Assembly: GCA_022113835.1 (NCBI GenBank)
Contig: JAILWY010000016.1
Location: 12,927,501-12,991,500, forward strand
Source of the DNA: Atopsyche davidsoni
Taxonomy: Eukaryota > Arthropoda > Insecta > Trichoptera > Hydrobiosidae
Length of the DNA: 64,000 nucleotides
Direction of reading: 5' to 3'
The notes under the pieces are model-generated. The model was not told where the DNA came from, searched no databases, and worked only from the letters and a program-made list of their open reading frames with translations. Below, one piece after another: positions 46,766 to 59,545 of this stretch; position 1 is the first letter of the stretch; every line of letters begins with the position of its first letter. Made by a program: the position numbers and the translations under genes.

Positions 46766-49700
46766 CGTTAAATTAAATTTTTTGGTTAGTGCGCATGTTT
46801 TATCTGACTCAATTTCATCCCTTGTCATCACGCGGGGATGGTTTTTATCCCTTAGATAAGGGAGGTTTAGTACAGACCGTATTAAATACTGGTTAATGGA
46901 GTAACTTTTAGTCCTTAAATAGTCAAAAACAAGCACATATAGGGTAACCATGTAATACTTTAAGTGAAAAGGCGAGTAGGCAAGCAGTAAAAAGTATTCA
47001 GGGGAAATTATGGCTGTGTCCGACTTGAAACATGTTCTTAATTTGTCTTATTTTATTTTCCAATAAACCTGAAGACAGATCAAGTCTCAATCAAGCTAAA
47101 AAAAATATTCCTCCAAATGAGTTTGAATCTAGGAAACAGAGGTTGGCATGCAGGTGGGTTAATTACTATTTCAAAATTGCTTTAATTTTAAAGAAAATAT
47201 AAATTTTACCAAAATAATTTTTTTTCTTTTCTATTTTTAACGAGACTGGAAAAAAATAATTGCGCCAATTTAACACTTTTGTTTAAGACAAAAATGTTCA
47301 CATACTAGTATATGAAATTCAAGTGCTGTATCATTCATTTAGTATTTGAAGTTGTTTTTCAGAATAAACCGGTTGAAATTACTTGAATTAAGTATAATAA
47401 AGTGTTAACGTTGTATTATAGATTCTGGCAATTAATTATAAAATATATAAAATATGGTAGCCCTGTGCAGTGACAGTTTCTTCATGAGGTGATGTGTCGG
47501 CGACGAGGAGGGAGAGGGGGGAGTCTTGTATCTGGTTTTATTAAATACATCAAATTAAATATTTTTACACAAAAAAGCTTGAAGTTATAAAAATTTCATA
47601 CATTTACACAATATGATAGAAAAATATGCTGGCGAAAGTAAATTTTTTTTATGCTTAAAATATTATAAAAAAATAATTAACTCAATTATCCAATCAAAAT
47701 GTCTGTGATAAAAACATCGAACTTTTTTATAATTAATTTAATATTATAAAAAGAAGTTTTATTAAACCGTTTAAACTAAGCCTTTTTGATAAAGAGATGA
47801 AAGGTTTCGTGAAAATAAAAAAAAATTGACTACTCAATTGTATTATATTATACTGAAGCTGAATATGATCTACTCGGATAATATAAATTTTTACGAATGA
47901 AATAAACTACTTTCAGTAAATTGCTTATAAACATCAAATTTAAAAAAAAACCATAGGTACAAAGAAAGTCAAATATGACGTACGAACAACAAACAAAAAA
48001 TAAAGCTGCACGTGTTCTGATGACTTTTTTGCACATGTATTAATTTTAAAAAACTGTCTCGACAATTTATAATATTTTGACATGAAAATAGCACTCTTAA
48101 CAAATTAACAATTTATTGTATCCCATATAATCTTTGGTGTATACTGTGAACGTTGAGATGTATAATGTGGGTTGTTTGGAATTGCCACAGCGGGAATAAT
48201 GTCCTTGTCACTCCAGCTCAGCATTTCTGGCGTACCTACTGAGTAACAAATAGTAAAAAATATGGCGTATTTTAAAAGCTTGCGGTATATTTTTTCACCC
48301 GAAGGCTATTTTGAAGTATTTATCATTGTTTGGTTTCATTAAAGAAATCTCTTGAAAATAATTCGTTTTGTGAGATTATTTAATCGTCTGGAGGTTATTG
48401 CAGTCACAGAGAGCCCTATTATTCAAGTCTTACTTTAGTAAAATAAATAAAAAATCTTTGTAACAAGCTCGAGTGTATTGAAGAAAAGAGAAAATTACAT
48501 CGAAAACTCTGAATATTTTTGTAAGGTAAAAAGGAAAAATTGCTTATTCTATGTAGAAAATTATGATATATAAATAATTTAAATCATAAATATAAGATTA
48601 TATATTCTATGATCAAAGAATGTCATTAAATGAAAATGAGACATCAGATGTAAAAATGAAGCTGTTACTCTCATAAGTTTTTTTTTTTTTTTATCAATTT
48701 TATATAAGAGAGATTATCGTAATTTATTTTGTTGTTAAAATGCACTAAATATATATTTCACAACGACAATTGAAGTTGCTCTGGCGATTTACAATATTGG
48801 TAGCAGAAATTGATACAATCCATTCGGATCCAATAAATTCCCGAACGGTAAATCACATAAAAACGTCCGAGCCAGGCGTGTGGCAGATTTATTTTCACAA
48901 AGCCTTAATATGGTCTTGGAAAATGATGCGAACTCAGAGGAATAATATTGCTTAAGGAAAATTCAACGGACTACAAATCGCAAAGATTTTAGATTTTTCG
49001 CAACAATATATTACCCTACAAAATATATCTGTCAATAAATGATTTTTTTTGCTGCACATAAAAATAACGAAAATACACATTTTTTAAACTTGTATAGATG
49101 AAAACTTACTCCTGTACTTGAAATAAGCTTTATTTCAAACAACGAAAACAGTTTATTTTTAATAGACATATAATCAAAAGCATTAACTTAACTAAAATCA
49201 GTTTTTAAAAAAACCATTTTCAATGAATTTTTTCGTCGCTTTTATTTAACAGTACTGAAATCACAAAAAAAACATTTTATTTTTAATCTCTTTAAAAATT
49301 ATATTTTGACTCGTTCTACGATCTTAAATAGAAATGCTTAGATATCAATTTTTCCACTCAATAACGTAAAATTGATTACAGATTATTGGTATTTTTTGTA
49401 ATGTATGTAAGTAGACTATATTTTATAATATCTGAAAGGGTGTGTAGATTTCAAGGGAAGAATAAAAAGTTTCTAGCCGGCCGGTTGCTCTCCGGGAATG
49501 CGCCGGCGCTGAATAAAACATTTGCAGTCGTTAAGGGTTGGAAGGGGTTGCAGGATAAGGGGATGGAGAGGTTATTTGCTATTAGGAACTCCGGAAAGTT
49601 TGCGAGAGCTCTCTTGCTCTTGGCAGCACTTCTATATAGTTGGCACTGGCTGAGAAGTTACTTATTTATTGTGATAATTTGCAGGTATTCGTACTTATTA

Positions 49701-52595
49701 TAATTCAAAAAACACTTTTTTTTATTTTAGCATCAAAATTTAAATAGTGAAATAACTTTAAATAACACATTAATATTTGTATAATTTATATGTTCCGTAA
49801 TAATTCGTGCGTGGGTGTGGAAAGTGCAGGCAATTTGGCGTACACTGTGTTGTGCAAAGTGCAAAATCACAGGCGCTTTGTATGAAAGCCAACATTGAAA
49901 TATTTTCATTGTTATATTTTATTAACAATAAAAGTGATGATTTATATGAAATAACAATAAAAAAATATAATTATGAAATTTATATCAAACGAACATAATT
50001 ATGATTAATAATGACCTGAAAAGAATTCATTTTTAATAATATTGTTCCAAGAGCTTTCCATTAATTGCGATTAAGTATATATTATATTGTGTGTACTGGT
50101 TTTTGTCAGTATTCATAACATGTTGCATCGTAAATTTTTGAAAACTATTATAATTGGCAGCATATATTATCAACTTTAAAGGGAACTTTTTAAAAATAGT
50201 TTAATAATATTTATGACCCAAAATAACTTAAAAGCCAGATTTACCTCGATCTTTTACAAAAACAAATTCAATATTTAAAAAAAACCGTACATTCATAAAA
50301 TTACCCCATAACAAATATTATTTAAAACCTTTTAATAAATTACTCTACATATATAATTTAACTTTACGCCCCAGAAATTTTAATTTGATTAGTAAAACAA
50401 AACACTCAAGCATATTTATAAAATTATAATACATATTTATAGATCAACAATTTTGGCTTATTTGCCAAGTCGTTCCACTCGAAAAACATATTATCGTTTT
50501 CCAAATCTAATAGCTTGGAAAAGGCTAAGCATATTTTTCATAAATATGGAAACATGTAAATGTATCAAGTTTCTTGTCTGTTTTAAAATAAGTTCTCTTT
50601 CTCATTTTACATCGTCTGTGGTGCAATCGATGTTGATAATGTGAATCAAAACTTACTGAAAATCAAAATAAAAAAATCATGTTAATTAACACTGAAGTTA
50701 ACAAAGAGACAGCAAAGTATCTCAAAACATTTCAAGTGTACTTCTACACAGGGGTTGTTACCGAGTGCAGCGCCTACTGAGCGGAGGCAGCACAGATAAA
50801 AAGGCGCTGAAAGCAATTAAGGCTTCGGAGGAAATAGTTCCACTTCTGGAAGCTGTAGACTTCAGATGCGCTGGCTATTGTGTGCATAAATTGGCCAATC
50901 TGAACTGAAAATTTAAAGTGTTGAGCTCAAGTTGGAACAGAGTAATAAATAAAAAAAATATATATTTAATAAATATATATATTTAAAAAAAAAAAAACAT
51001 AAAATTATCCATAAAAAAAAAATTACAATTATATATTGCTTTTGATATAAATTGATAAATGTTGTAATTTTAAGATATCGGTCATTAGTTACCTGCACAT
51101 AGTAAGTTATTTTTTTTATTGAAAATTGTTTTGAAAATATATACACCAGATTAAAGTTTCCGAATACCTATTTTTAAAATTATTTTTTTTGAATTATACC
51201 ATAGCAATTTTCTTTTTAATATTAAGCATATATTAAGTTCTATAAATATAATAAAAGTTTGCGATTTTTTATATAAAATGTTGAACAAATAGTGAGTTAA
51301 AAACGAGTCTCTTAAAAAAATTATTTGAAAAATAATTACTGCATAAAAAGTTTGAATTTTTTTAATTTCTTTCACATCTTACTCTGCAAAACAATTTATT
51401 ATTTCTTGTGTCCAAAATTAAAATAATGTATCTACATTAGGTTCCTAAGAATTATTTACAATCGTACTGTGCCCAAAGCGATTCTCAGTGTCGGTGTGCT
51501 GCATTATACGCTTTACTATAGCACTCCGTGCCTAATTGTGCGAGAAAGAAACATTGTGGACAATGTGAAATGGCTGGCCTATAAATTTTTGAGGCTGTGT
51601 GTCTTTGTATTGGTTACGACTTCAGCGGGCGACGCTATGGCCTGCTTTATTTGGTATTGCGAGATGTTTACTAGCAGCTAATGGTGTATAAACAACTCTT
51701 GTCTCGTAGATTTATCTTAAGTTGAAGACAGGCATTTTTTATTTTATTCTCAATGTAATAAAGATGCGAAGAAATGAACAAATAAAAAAAATACACGTAA
51801 AGTGAACATTATTGCTACTTAGATCTGTATTTTTATTTGATTTAACTTAACATGATCGACTTTTGTGCAGCCATACAACAAGCAGTCAGATTTTTTTATA
51901 TTTCGATGCAAGCTCGATAAAATATTGCATAAACAGTAATTTATTTAATAAAGGAGTTTTTTAATTGTATAATAATAAAAAAGGCTATTTATACATAATG
52001 TATATATAATAGTTAACTGGTGCTACCAAATTAAAATAATATATAAGAAAAAAAATGTTTTTAATCATGAGTTTTTCGCGTAAAGAAATATTCAGGTGAA
52101 CGTTGATTTTTGGCAAAGATCAAATAAAATTCTTATAGAAAAGATAAAGCGTATAAGGTTTCAACCAATCAAAGATACAAACTTCAAGAAATAATTACAT
52201 AAACACCCCTTTAATGACTATCGTGCGATGTGAATATGTATCTGAGCATGACATACGATCCCTAGCAAGAAGTTTTACAGTACAAGGCTGCGCCTTTAAT
52301 CAGGGTAGCGGTGCATTATTCACTACGGGGGTGTGCACTCTATCAAAACATTCCCCCGGGGTGCAAGTGCAGGGATCACTCTGCAGAGCAGGGTTCAAAC
52401 GTGAGGGATGATTTTGAGCTTTACGACGAGAACTTTGATATTACTTCGTTACTTGACGCATTATGCTAATATTATAACCTCATATGTAGATCTTCTCATC
52501 GTTCATAATTAAAACAAATTGTTTAGGATTTTTAATTAGTTTTGTAGTACGAAGCAAGGTATCACTGGAATATTAAGATTAAAAACACCTTTAAA
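46766..52595. other. Non-coding stretch
   Basis: AT-rich. GC-richer patches are at about 48130-48240, 49460-49640, 50745-50900 and 52210-52410. No supported gene; the 105-codon open frame at 49386-49703 has no recognisable domain. Confidence 0.5.
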
Positions 52596-52931
52596 TGAAA
52601 CAACGTACTTATTATGCCAATTAAATATTGTGTGACTTGCAATACAAGACTTTTAACACAAAGTACTGAGTGAAGCATTTTAAATCCGATCTGGATATTA
52701 TTCTTTTTAAAGTCTATTTAACTAAGCAAATACACATTAGGAATGCACCTGCCATGTAATCTTGGGGATGCGGGTTCAAATCCCACGCAAATCACGATGA
52801 TATTTTTTTCTAAGAGTTCCTTTAATCAATTTTCAATATTTAAAAAAATGTACTTAATCATTATCAATCAATCAAACCTGTATAGGCAAAATCGTACTTC
52901 CTGTGAGATGGTCTTCACAAAATTAATAATA
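52596..52931 (+). repeat. Dispersed repeat, copy 2, split by an insertion
   Basis: The two blocks contiguous at 22031-22140 lie here at 52596-52628 and 52877-52931, separated by about 250 bp that include the SINE head at 52740. Confidence 0.7.
52736..52872 (+). mobile_element. tRNA-derived SINE, plus orientation
   Basis: ATGCACCTGCCATGTAAT precedes GGGGATGC and a B box GGTTCAAATCC (52773-52783). It is followed by CAAATCACGATGATATTTTT, shared with the 28.7-kb hairpin, and a tail ATCATTATCAATCAAT shared with the 21.9-kb copy. The A-box half is degraded. Confidence 0.6.
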
Positions 52932-53204
52932 TAGTAAAAACACCATTTCAAATTTAATTTAAATAGTTCAAGATTTAGTTTAGCAGTTTAGCACGATTAA
53001 AGATGAAAAAAAATTAAAAATCCAGGAAAAAATACCTTAAATTTATCGTTGAACTGACTTTATATTTTTTTATTACTACAACGGAAGAAAAAAGAATAAG
53101 TATGAAATATGATTTCATAAAAAAATGAGTACATTAATCCTCTGAATTTAGAGCCACTTTAAAAATCATGCATAAAATATTCAGTATCCAGGTTTATCTC
53201 CTAT

Positions 53205-53345
53205 TTCAAAAACATCCCTCTTGATCTTTATGGGGTGGCATTGGGGTGCATCTGTAAGGAATATAGCCACGCCACCCGGTGTCTGCAGGGGGATGACGTC
53301 ATGATGAACGAGAGAGGTGTGCACTGCCTCCGAAATACCTTTAAC
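53205..53345. promoter_or_regulatory. GC island with CRE palindrome
   Basis: GGGGTGGC, GGGGTGCA, GCCACCCGGTGTCTGCAG and TGACGTCA (53294-53301) occur in the same order as at 40640-40715. Flanks are AT-rich. Confidence 0.35.
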
Positions 53346-54800
53346 ATTTCTGTAAAACCCCCATCCCGTTTGTCAAAGTACTTTGAGACGTATTTTTCTT
53401 GCTGTTATTACTAATTTATTATAATGGCGTTATAAAGTACAAAGAAATGTTATCAGTACAACACAGGCGGGGTTTTACTCTCTACGCATATTCCGACGCC
53501 ATTTTGATGTTTTGTAAAGGTTCAATATATTATTTTGTTTGTGTTCCATTTTAATTCAATAACCAGCAACAAAAAAAATTCAGTCGAACATTGTATTTTA
53601 AGTCAATATACCGGTACTGAATGCGCATACTGAACAGAAACGAATATTAATTTAAAAAAATATTGAACTATGTTTGGTATTTATAATGCAAAAAGATCAA
53701 ATTTTATGTTACTATTTGATAATCGTTTTACTCAATTCAAGAATTTATTCATGATTTTGAGAATGATTTAATAAATAATACAGTACAGCGATTATAACGT
53801 GAAAGATAATTAGCAATAATTAAAATTGCATAACGTTAAATGAAAGGCATAACCGCAGTTTCCTTAGGGTTTTCCCATAACACGTCGTAAATAATTAACT
53901 AATTAATGGGAAATGTGCGGAAACCTTTAAGTGCTTTTACAGGCAGCTTAGCAGCTCTGTGGAGTGAAATCTTCACATGTTACGGCTGCGGGTAATGAAT
54001 AAATAGTTAATTGTATGTCCTCAAGCTCCGCGAACGTTCCGGCAACAGCGCTAAGCTTTTGATAAAACAACATCTCGGAACCCCTCAGCTGAAAGTTCCA
54101 TCAAACTGAAAATTTTACATCTTTCCACCAATGTAAGTCATATGTATAAAATAATATAGAGAAACTTATAGTTAACGTAATTTCTATGTTAAAAAGACGG
54201 TACGTTAATAATAAGGTGTGCGCTGGTCAGAATAACTACAGCGCACGTAACTGAGGATAGGTCGTCAAAATATTTTTTAAATACCATGTCAAAAGAGCGA
54301 AAAAAATGGATTTAAGGTGGATTGAATGTCTTTGTGGGCAAATGGGTGACATTAATTTTGAATATCAACAAATTAACTTTCGTGGTACAGTAGTTGAAGT
54401 GATCAGATATCAATTTATATTTAACTAAAAAAAGTCTAACTAGTGATTAACAACATATTTTTCTAATTAGTAAATTGTCTGTATATTTGCATGATCCATT
54501 CACACCTGATTCACCAATCGAGTTATGGTGCCGCTTTTTCTGAGCGAGAATCATCTCGTTATTTACAGTTATATGTATTATGTAAAAAATATCATATGAG
54601 AATTTTTCTCGTTATTTCATCTATTAAATAATATATGGTATTTTTACACAAAATTTTACGATTGTAATTAAGATTGTATCGTCCATATTTTGAGAACAAC
54701 AGAATCTTCCTAATCTGTTGCTGCCTGCTTCGAGGGTATATCTCTCTCAGCCTCCTACCCCGAATGTTCCTGCAAGTCATCCGAGATACAACGACGTTAT
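53346..54800. other. Non-coding stretch
   Basis: No gene or element ends seen. Confidence 0.5.
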
Positions 54801-54801
54801 A

Positions 54802-54802
<1 letters not shown>

Positions 54803-54872
<70 letters not shown>
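54803..54872. repeat. (TA)n microsatellite, left part
   Basis: About 34 TA units directly abut the hAT-like element. A shorter (AT)n run continues after its right end at 57075. Confidence 0.9.
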
Positions 54873-54875
<3 letters not shown>

Positions 54876-57074
54876 GGTGTCCCTTAAAATTCAAGTTCAA
54901 TATTTTTTTACGCGTACCTTCTTAAAAGTTTAGTAATAACCCTATATTGTCTAGAAAAAAATATTAGTTCGATTTATAAACGGTAACCCGTGCCGACTTG
55001 CGATTTTAACTTGTCCATACAAGTTGCGTAAGTACTGCGCTGTGACTTGTAACTGCATGTTTTATTTGTCATTTCATACGTGATTTTTGAGATTAGTAGT
55101 GCTCCATTGTTTAGTGCGTTAACATGTCGGTGGAATTACGGAGTGATAAACAAAATAATTTCCTTATCGGTTTGCCTAGATATCAAATAAATGGTGCAAA
55201 ATTACCATCTAATCGACAAATTCCCTCGGTCCTATTTTACAATATTCGCGAGGTTAAACTGATTGTTAGTGAAAGTGCAAATCTTGTGATTAGGGAGTGC
55301 ATCATATATTGGGAAAAAGCAAGAATTCCAACAAGGGTATATCCTAACTGCGTGAAGAAACTTGTTGATTTATATCATGTTTGGAGAGAGTTGCAAAAAA
55401 AATTGTAAGAAAACTCAGGTTACGTTCAAGAGCCGTGAGAACAATTTCAAAATTGATCTTGATAATTTGTTTGATATTGCACATGCTGATGCTTTTGAGA
55501 GAATGAAAATAGAGTAAGATAAATTATTTTTAATGAAACAGAGAGAGCCAGATCGACCAGGATGCTTAGGTGGTGTTGATAAAAAATTGTCGGAAAAAGA
55601 AGATAGATCTAAACAACGACGATTGGAAGAAGAGGAAAGGGTTGTAAGACAAAGATAACCACTAGCTGCTGAAACTAGAAAATCAAGGGCAGAAGCAATA
55701 AAATCTGACTTCTTTGGAAGTAATGTACCCGACGTAGTCACAGTCCATTGGGATGGAAAACTATTACCCGGGTTAGATGTACGAAGTTCTAAAGAAGAAC
55801 GCTTGCCAGTTATTGCTTCGTTTGACGATAAGGAACAGCTTCTTGCAGTGCCAAAACTAGAACATTCTTCTGAAAAACATCAAGCTAAGGCTGTCTCAAC
55901 AGCTCTCTTTGACTAGAACCTTCACGATAAAGTACAAATAATGTGCTGCGACACAACAGCTTTCAATACTGGCAGTTTCAATGGAGCTTGTGCTATTTTG
56001 GAGAAACTTTAGGAAGAGAATTGCTGCTCGTCTGTCGTCATCATGTTTATGAATTGGTCCTAAAAGCTGTCTTTGAAAGCAAAATTAAGTAAATTACTAG
56101 TAGCCCAGATACTCCAATGTTTAAAAAGTTCAGAGAAAATTGGAAAAACATCGACGCTAGTAACATTGAACCATCTCTTAATTTCGTAAAACAACGTGTT
56201 GCCGAGACAGACATTCAAGCTTTTTAAATATTTTATAAGGCAGAATTAGACAAAGGTTATGTAAGAGATGACTACCGCAAATTGGTCGAACTGTGCGTAA
56301 TATTTTTGGGAGGAGACTCAGAGGAAAAATTAAAACTAAGCCCCCCCAAAGCCATGCATCAGGCACGCTGGATGGCGAGAGCGATCTATTCTTTAAAAAT
56401 GTGTTTACTTCAGTCACAATGCAGAATAACTGCGAAGGACAAAAAGACTCTACAAGATGTTTGCTTATGTTTGTAAAACACTGGATGATTTCGTATCGGA
56501 AAAGAGCAAACAATTTTTATCACGACTGCAGATCGACGACAGTTTTCTAATGGAAGATGTATCTTCTTGGAATAATAATAGTGCTTTTGTGGAAGCTAAA
56601 AGAAAAATAAGTTATTTGAGGGTTGTGAATGATACTGCTGAAAGGGCTGTTAAAATGATGCAAGATTTTAACGGACTTATCGCGGCTGAAGAAGAACAAA
56701 AACAGTTCTTGCTGCGCTGTGTCCAGGAACATAGAAAATTGTATCCGGACTGTAAAAAAACAACTCTATAAAAAAGTTACCCTGGCTGATTGTTATTACT
56801 TTATGTTTTTGATTAAAGATTAATGTTCATCTAATTGAATTTTTACTATTATTTACTTAATTTATTGCATTTATAATGATTTTATACCAGACCGAAATAT
56901 CAAGACAAAACACGTTTTTTACTAAACTTTGAAGCTCGGTCGGCACTGGTTGCAATTATGCTAGAAAGATGAAATTTTATAGTTAAGACTCTTATAGCAT
57001 TACTAAAAAAAGTAGAGGGTACCCATTTCGAAATTTGAAAAAAAAAATTTTTTGGTCATATAAGGGACACCCTA
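54873..57074 (+). mobile_element. hAT-like DNA transposon inserted in a (TA)n tract
   Basis: 2202 bp with 14-bp perfect terminal inverted repeats TAGGGTGTCCCTTA. ATATATAT lies on both sides (54865-54872 and 57075-57082), consistent with an 8-bp hAT target duplication but not diagnostic in a TA repeat. Subterminal GTGCCGAC words are inverted at each end (about 54991 and 56940). The start TAGGG fits the hAT end consensus. Confidence 0.8.
55124..56771 (+). pseudogene. Broken hAT-like transposase
   Basis: A 94-codon N-terminal piece (from ATG 55124) is followed in shifted frames by the rest, with several in-frame stops (for example after 55515, 55659, 55914 and 56010). Recognisable parts are CCDTTAFNTG (Asp at 55950-55952), CRHHVYELVLKA (CxxH at 56033-56044) and HQARWMARAIYSLK (Arg-Trp near 56365), then an open C-terminal segment 56457-56771. 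A CxxH motif after an acidic residue and a later RW are hallmarks of hAT transposases, so the assignment is reasonable but by motif only. No BED finger is seen. Not functional. Confidence 0.7.
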
Positions 57075-57089
57075 ATATATATATATAAA

Positions 57090-58215
57090 TATGTGTATGT
57101 TTGTGTGTATATATATACATTCTCGTTTAAATCAAGTCGTCTGTTTCAGAAATAACTAATCAAAGGCTTTATTAAAGCACACTATTTTTTTACATTTACT
57201 TCAGACAAAAAAACGTTGAAGAAGAAAATCAACCGGCGAAAAGGGATGATGGTAAAAAATATTTAAAAAATAATACATAAAAGAGTTTCTTTTGACGACT
57301 TCAGGTTTGAAAAAGTGTTTATCGGGAATATTAACGATTAATGTATAGTAACAAATTCCACGTATTGTGTTTTGCTGGCATCCTGTTTTCATTTAGAGAG
57401 CCCCAAGAACCCTTTCTTATTCACGAGATTATAAAGGATAATATGTCTACATTTGTGGGTCTTTTGGCTTAAAGGGGAAGCGGCAAACTGTATGAGGAAT
57501 TATGCAATGTAACCCAACACTTCTTCCGACAAAATTATTCCCGAGCAATTGTCTAGAACACCCGTACCATTATCACGAACAACAAACTTAAGAACGATGT
57601 TGCGATATTAATAATATATTCTACAGCATATTTTTCAAATACGTCTGAAACGTAAAAATGTTTTGGTTATTGTATATTTAAATAAATGTTTACCAGTTTG
57701 AGCCTCAGTAAAACAACGTTTATTATAAGGAAATTTTCTGTTCTTGTTTTATGGTTTAACGCCGTGTCAATAGTGTAGTAAAAATGGGTTATTACTAATT
57801 AAAGCAATCTGCTGTGGGTTTATATTTAGATTGCTCATTTATATAGGCTTTACATATTAAGATGAAGACATTGCTTCAGGGAGAATAACGATTGGCCCTC
57901 CCCTCGTCGTGGATGCTGTCTCGTGGGAGGGTGTTGCGTTGGTGAGGCGACCATGTTCCTCCGGCGTGGGCAGGGTTGGCTGACGTGACTCGACTGATGA
58001 ATTTCCCTGTGAAATGGAAGTCTGGAGTATCCCAGAAGCTTTATAAGGTCCACTTACATGTTTCATTGCGTTAAGCTGGCAGAGAAACTCACACAACTTT
58101 ACGTTATTTGTAAAAACCTTAATATAATTTAAATTGGAAACAACAGAACACGATCTGTTTTATCACACATAAAACAATTAAAAAAATACTCGTCTGAGTA
58201 TAAGTATAAGTCTTT
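57090..58215. other. Non-coding stretch
   Basis: One GC island at about 57870-58050 (both strands open in part, nothing recognised). No gene supported. Confidence 0.5.
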
Positions 58216-58218
58216 TTA

Positions 58219-58710
58219 ACCTCCTCAGACCTGACTTTTTACTTTTGGTTGAAAATTTTTTTTTTTTTTTTTTTATCTGCTTAAACATTGAAAAGGTATA
58301 ACAAAAAATATTTTTTTTTAATTTTTATATGGATTTATTTTTAAATTCGATGTCAAGTCATTGTATGATACACTACAGTTTACAATGAAATTTTGATTCA
58401 AACCAAAAAAAACAGTCTTCCTTATAATATCATACAACGATAATTTATTGTAATTGACTTTTTAATAACAAAACAACGAAAATAAAATGTGACGAATTTG
58501 TACTGAAACGCGCCCGACCTGTGACATCTTGCAAGAATGACATATAATACAAATATTACTCGATAGATGAGGACATTTGCAAAACAAAACGAATAAATAT
58601 AATACGCATAACGATGTACAAAAATTCCTATGTAAATAAGTCGAAATAAGTCCTTTAACAGAAGGTCTGAAGTTGATGTACATTACAATATGCACAGGGT
58701 CTGAGGAGGT
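58219..58710. mobile_element. Short TIR element (PIF/Harbinger- or piggyBac-like MITE)
   Basis: Inverted ends ACCTCCTCAGACCTG and ACCTCCTCAGACCCTG enclose 492 bp. If the ends are as given, TTA flanks both sides (58216-58218, 58711-58713), as in PIF/Harbinger. Trimming one base from the left end gives TTAA on both sides, as in piggyBac. No transposase is seen. Confidence 0.7.
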
Positions 58711-59082
58711 TTAATGATAAAAATGGTATTGAAATCTACCCCCCTCCAATTCTTTGCTAAGCGACTGAACGAGAATTTTAGTTGTTCAATGCAAGTAAAC
58801 CGATATACCTAGTTGGTAGTTATTCTAGTAGAGTTTAAATAACTTATTTTATTGTTAAGATATGATTTTTTTATTTCGTATTGATTGTTCCTTAAATATG
58901 TATAATACTATGAAGTGTGGGTAGAAAACAATGGTGTTGCTCTAAAATGGTAAAGAAACGACAATTTATCTCTCTTGTCCACTCCACTTCACTTTATATT
59001 ATATTATTTCTGATATGATTTACGCGCACGATATCACTTATGGTTCACTCTCATTATGACCGCTCGGCTCTCTGTTTTATCT

Positions 59083-59143
59083 GCCGATAATCATTGGCCG
59101 ATGGCTAATGATCGATGGCCAATGGTCGATGGCCGATAACATA
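59083..59143. repeat. Degenerate tandem/inverted GATGGCC repeat
   Basis: CCGAT, GATCGATGGCC and GGCCAATG words recur four to five times in 60 bp, including CATTGGCC...GGCCAATG as inverted halves. Confidence 0.7.
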
Positions 59144-59464
59144 GTTAACATTGTCCGCGTCGGTTAATCGAGTCTCGCTGGCACATAATCTTAAAGCACT
59201 TATATTGCTTTACATATGTTTTAAAGGAATCAATCGAATTTTAAATCCTTTATTTATTTTTTTAAGTTTTATTGTTCTTACTTTTTGTTCAGTTTGAATT
59301 TGAAATATAATAGCCATGTAATATATATAGTAGCCAGTACACTCTTTGATACTTTAAAGCCTTTCTTATAAACGTTTAAAGGTATTTTATTACTAAAAAA
59401 GACACCACGAATTTGTTTTAAGGTTTTTTATTTAATTAATAATATGAAATACTTTTCATTATAG

Positions 59465-59545
59465 ATATTATGCCTATGGCATCTACAGTGTACCGCGCTC
59501 CATAGAGATGCCTGCGAGACAATATATTGCAGAGCTTCGAGCAAG
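59465..59545 (+). CDS. Candidate internal exon, weak
   Basis: 81 bp between TTCATTATAG and GAGCAAG|GTATGT, both good splice sites. It is GC-richer than the flanks and open in two frames; one reads YYAYGIYSVPRSIEMPARQY. The length is a multiple of three. No family recognised and no partner exon in the window. Could also be a non-coding RNA exon. Confidence 0.28.

Noticed and set aside
46496..46951. 151-codon minus-strand frame
   Set aside because: It overlaps the probable hAT terminus and is otherwise low-complexity Phe/Leu/Ile sequence.
52736..52790. Possible functional tRNA gene
   Set aside because: A B box is present but the A-box half and acceptor stem do not form a cloverleaf; recurrence at 21.9 kb marks it as a SINE head.
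54592..54933. Frames rich in Tyr-Ile repeats
   Set aside because: Translations of the (TA)n microsatellite.
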